Below, piece after piece: positions 4,836 through 7,083 of a DNA stretch of 7,083 bases. The translations under genes and the position numbers were made by a program. Source of the DNA: Bryobacterales bacterium (GTDB taxonomy: Bacteria > Acidobacteriota > Terriglobia > Bryobacterales > Bryobacteraceae); the NCBI GenBank assembly GCA_025462985.1, contig JAOAPP010000424.1, positions 1 to 7,083 on the forward strand. The letters are read 5' to 3'. The notes beneath the pieces are model-generated. The model was not told where the DNA came from and ran no database searches. It saw only the letters and a program-made list of their open reading frames with translations. Each line of letters begins with the position of its first letter. The stretch's first letter is position 1.

Positions 4836-7083
4836 ATGCGAATTCTCAGTAAGGCCATTTTCAAAGAAGTGGCAACCAGCGCCAGCCTTGGCACCGTGCT
4901 GTTCATTTTCGTGCTGTTCCTGCGCACGATTGAGCGGCTCTCCTCGCTGCTGGTCAAGACATCCGCTCCGCCGGCGGTAATTGCGAAGCTGCTCCTCTAT
5001 GCGCTGCCGGCAACGCTGCCCTTTGCTCTCCCGCTAGGGGTCCTGGTGGGAATTCTGATAGGCCTCAGCCGAATGTCCACCGACAGTGAGATCACGGCCA
5101 TTCGCGCAGCCGGCATCTCGAGCATCACAGTAGCCCGCCCGGTGCTTTCTTTCGCGTTCCTGGCACTGGTGGTCACGGCCCTCGCGTCTCTCTGGCTTAC
5201 TCCTCTCTCGCTGCATCTGGAGACCACAATCGCCCGTAACTTCGCCGCCGCCCAACTGACGGGCGACATCGAGTCCCGAATCTTCAACGAGCAGTTTCCC
5301 AACAAGGTGTTGTACGTCAATGGCGTTTCGGCCGATGGGCCGCAGCTGACCTGGCATCAGGTGTTCATGGCGGATGTCACACCCGCTGCGCAGTTGCAGC
5401 AGCAGGGCAAAGATCGAGGCGAAGGCCCGCGGATCATCGTGGCGCAACAGGCAATCCCGCATCCGGATCCGGCGAATAACCGCATCGTCCTGGACCTCCG
5501 GGACGTGCGCACGAGCGAGCGGGACAAAGAAGGTAAGGTCATCACGACGACCGCGCCCATTCAGATCGAGGCGCTGCAGGCTCAAAAGCAAGAAGACCTT
5601 CAGGTGAACAAGTCTGTGCAGGAGTTGGACACCGGCCCGCTCTTCAAGCGTGTCTACCGGCACCACGGCGCTCCGCTATCCCGTCAAGAGTATGTCGATG
5701 CCGCTATCGAGTTCCACCAACGGTTCGCCCTGCCGCTTGCCTGCATCCTGCTGGCGCTGGTGGGTATTCCTCTAGGCGTTTCCTCGCGCAAAGGCGGCAA
5801 GTCAGCGGCCTTTGTCGTCACGGTACTTGTGGCCTTTCTCTACTACCTGGCCTTTATCACGCTGATCGGTCTGGCAAAGAAGGGCAGCTTGCCTGTTCCG
5901 ATCGCAGTCTGGACTCCGGACGTGGTGTTTTCGATTGCCGGCGTGATCCTGCTTGCCCGGCTGGAGACTCCGGGCGACCGGGACATCACGGGCTGGTTCA
6001 CATCGGCATTCCAGAGGCTGATGAAGATGGTGTCCTCCGCCAGATTGCGGCCTTCCGCGTCCCGGGCTCCGCGCTTGTCCACAATCCGCCATTTTGGTCT
6101 GCGTCCCATGCTGGTGGACGCCTATGTTCTGAACGGCTTTCTGTTTTATCTGGCCGTTCTGCTGCTGGCGCTGGTGTCGCTCATTGAGATCTTCACCTTT
6201 TTCGAGTTGCTGGGCGACATGCTGAAGAACGACATCAGCATGGGCACCATGATCGACTACCTCTGGAATCTGGCGCCGAAGTTGATCTACGACCTCACGC
6301 CTATCGGAACGCTGGTGGCTTCGCTCATCTGCTTCGGCATCCTGACCAAGTACAACGAGGTGACGGCATTCAAGGCGGGCGGGGTCAGCGTGCATCGTCT
6401 GGCAGCGCCGGTGCTGTTCATCAGCCTGCTGATCAGCGGCATCCTTTTCGCTTTCGATCACTATTACATTCCCGAAGCGAACCGGCGGCAGGAGATGTTG
6501 CGCGCCGAGATCAAAAAGAAGACGGTACAGACCTACCTGAACCCCAACCGGCAATGGATTTACGGGAAGGGCTCGCGGATTTACAACTACCAGTTCCTGG
6601 ACCCGCACCAGGCGATCATGTCCAAGGTGAATGTTTACGAGCTTGATCCCCGGACGTTCCACGTCATGCACCAGATTTCGGCAGAGCGCGCCAGGTGGGA
6701 GCCCCGGCTGTCCACGTGGGTGTTCCAGAACGGGGTCAGCCAGGACCTGCACGGTGAATCGGGAGTCTATCAGCAGTTCTATAACAGTTCCGCCTCTTTC
6801 CCTGAATTGACTGAACAGCCCTCGTGGTTCGTCAAGGAGGAAAAAGAATATAAGGAGATGAACTTCAGCGAGTTGGGCCAGTACATTCAGGAGCTACAGG
6901 TCGAAGGTATGGAAACAACTCCGCTTCAGGTGCAGTATTACAAGAAGTTCGCTGTGCCGCTGTTCGCACTTATCATGGCGCTTCTTAGTATCCCGTTCGC
7001 ATTCATTGCAGGGAATCGGGGCGCTATGACGGGGGTCGGCATCAGTTTCGGAATCGCTATTGCTTATTGGACGGTCGGCACTT
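4836..7083 (+). CDS. LptF-LptG fused LPS export permease (3' end outside window)
   Basis: One frame stays open from the ATG at 4836 to the right edge (749 codons, no stop) and contains two LptF/LptG-type modules. Module 1, about residues 1-378, has membrane segments near 12-29, 58-78 and 102-121, a periplasmic part of about 170 residues, then FHQRFALPLA (294-303) opening segments near 297-315, 326-346 and 357-375. A basic linker (about 379-422) leads to module 2, with segments near 434-456, 486-503 and 523-541, a second periplasmic part, and YYKKFAVPLFA (701-711). LptF and LptG normally are separate proteins of about 360 residues that pair with the LptB ATPase to pull LPS from the inner membrane. 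LPLGVLVG...STDSEITAIRAAGIS looks LptF-like; the MTGVGISFG block near the end looks LptG-like, so the order is probably F then G. Both termini of each module are cytoplasmic, so the fusion is topologically sound. About 35-40 residues should be missing. It starts three bases after the previous stop, without a clear Shine-Dalgarno, pointing to coupling. Confidence 0.85.
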   Translation, partial: MRILSKAIFKEVATSASLGTVLFIFVLFLRTIERLSSLLVKTSAPPAVIAKLLLYALPATLPFALPLGVLVGILIGLSRMSTDSEITAIRAAGISSITVARPVLSFAFLALVVTALASLWLTPLSLHLETTIARNFAAAQLTGDIESRIFNEQFPNKVLYVNGVSADGPQLTWHQVFMADVTPAAQLQQQGKDRGEGPRIIVAQQAIPHPDPANNRIVLDLRDVRTSERDKEGKVITTTAPIQIEALQAQKQEDLQVNKSVQELDTGPLFKRVYRHHGAPLSRQEYVDAAIEFHQRFALPLACILLALVGIPLGVSSRKGGKSAAFVVTVLVAFLYYLAFITLIGLAKKGSLPVPIAVWTPDVVFSIAGVILLARLETPGDRDITGWFTSAFQRLMKMVSSARLRPSASRAPRLSTIRHFGLRPMLVDAYVLNGFLFYLAVLLLALVSLIEIFTFFELLGDMLKNDISMGTMIDYLWNLAPKLIYDLTPIGTLVASLICFGILTKYNEVTAFKAGGVSVHRLAAPVLFISLLISGILFAFDHYYIPEANRRQEMLRAEIKKKTVQTYLNPNRQWIYGKGSRIYNYQFLDPHQAIMSKVNVYELDPRTFHVMHQISAERARWEPRLSTWVFQNGVSQDLHGESGVYQQFYNSSASFPELTEQPSWFVKEEKEYKEMNFSELGQYIQELQVEGMETTPLQVQYYKKFAVPLFALIMALLSIPFAFIAGNRGAMTGVGISFGIAIAYWTVGT

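Noticed and set aside
4830..4838. Possible amber readthrough joining the second TldD-like protein to LptFG (same frame, one codon between TAG and ATG)
   Set aside because: The two genes are in the same frame and separated only by TAG and TCG, but a joint protein would place an exported domain directly before an LptF N-terminus that should be cytoplasmic. Coupled re-initiation explains the arrangement better.
5802..6752. Long minus-strand open frame (316 codons) opposite the LptFG gene
   Set aside because: Its translation is a His/Gln/Arg/Asp-rich mixture with no recognisable fold, and it lies wholly antisense to a frame with clear membrane segments and family motifs. It is a by-product of the codon bias of the + strand gene.
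1..7083. tRNA, rRNA, CRISPR arrays, insertion sequences, attachment sites
   Set aside because: Nearly all of the window is explained by four long genes; no spaced repeat array, transposase motif, terminal repeat or RNA-gene-like cloverleaf was seen.

Overview
The window reads as chromosomal DNA of a Gram-negative (diderm, LPS-bearing) bacterium. It is moderately GC-rich by eye and densely coded on the + strand only, with frequent TTG/GTG starts. An exported mannonate-dehydratase-like TIM barrel, exported TldD-type peptidases and a fused LptF/LptG permease together suggest an acidobacterium of the Solibacter/Bryobacter kind. That placement rests on gene content and general familiarity, not on a database comparison.

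Layout. Positions 1-164 are a leader with no convincing gene; it holds a 10-bp tandem direct repeat and a strong Shine-Dalgarno. Positions 165-1283 encode a Tat-targeted mannonate-dehydratase-like protein. A 50-nt gap follows, containing a perfect 10-bp stem-loop (1291-1319). Positions 1334-3061 encode an exported TldD-family metalloprotease with an intact HExxxH zinc site. Positions 3045-4832 overlap it by 17 nt and encode a tandem paralogue, also with an export signal, that has lost both zinc histidines and the C-terminal zinc cysteine. Three bases later, from 4836 to the window's right edge, one uninterrupted frame of 749 codons encodes two LptF/LptG-type permease modules in a single polypeptide; its 3' end lies outside the window.

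Working together. The last three genes are packed like one operon (17-nt overlap, then a 3-nt gap) and all act at the envelope. The TldD-like pair resembles the known TldD/TldE arrangement of one catalytic and one zinc-less subunit, but here both carry signal peptides and the zinc-less member looks like a duplicate of its neighbour. The LptFG fusion would be the membrane part of the ABC machine that extracts LPS from the inner membrane. A functional link between the peptidase pair and LPS transport is only suggested by gene order. The first gene is separated by a hairpin and is probably a distinct transcription unit or only weakly coupled.
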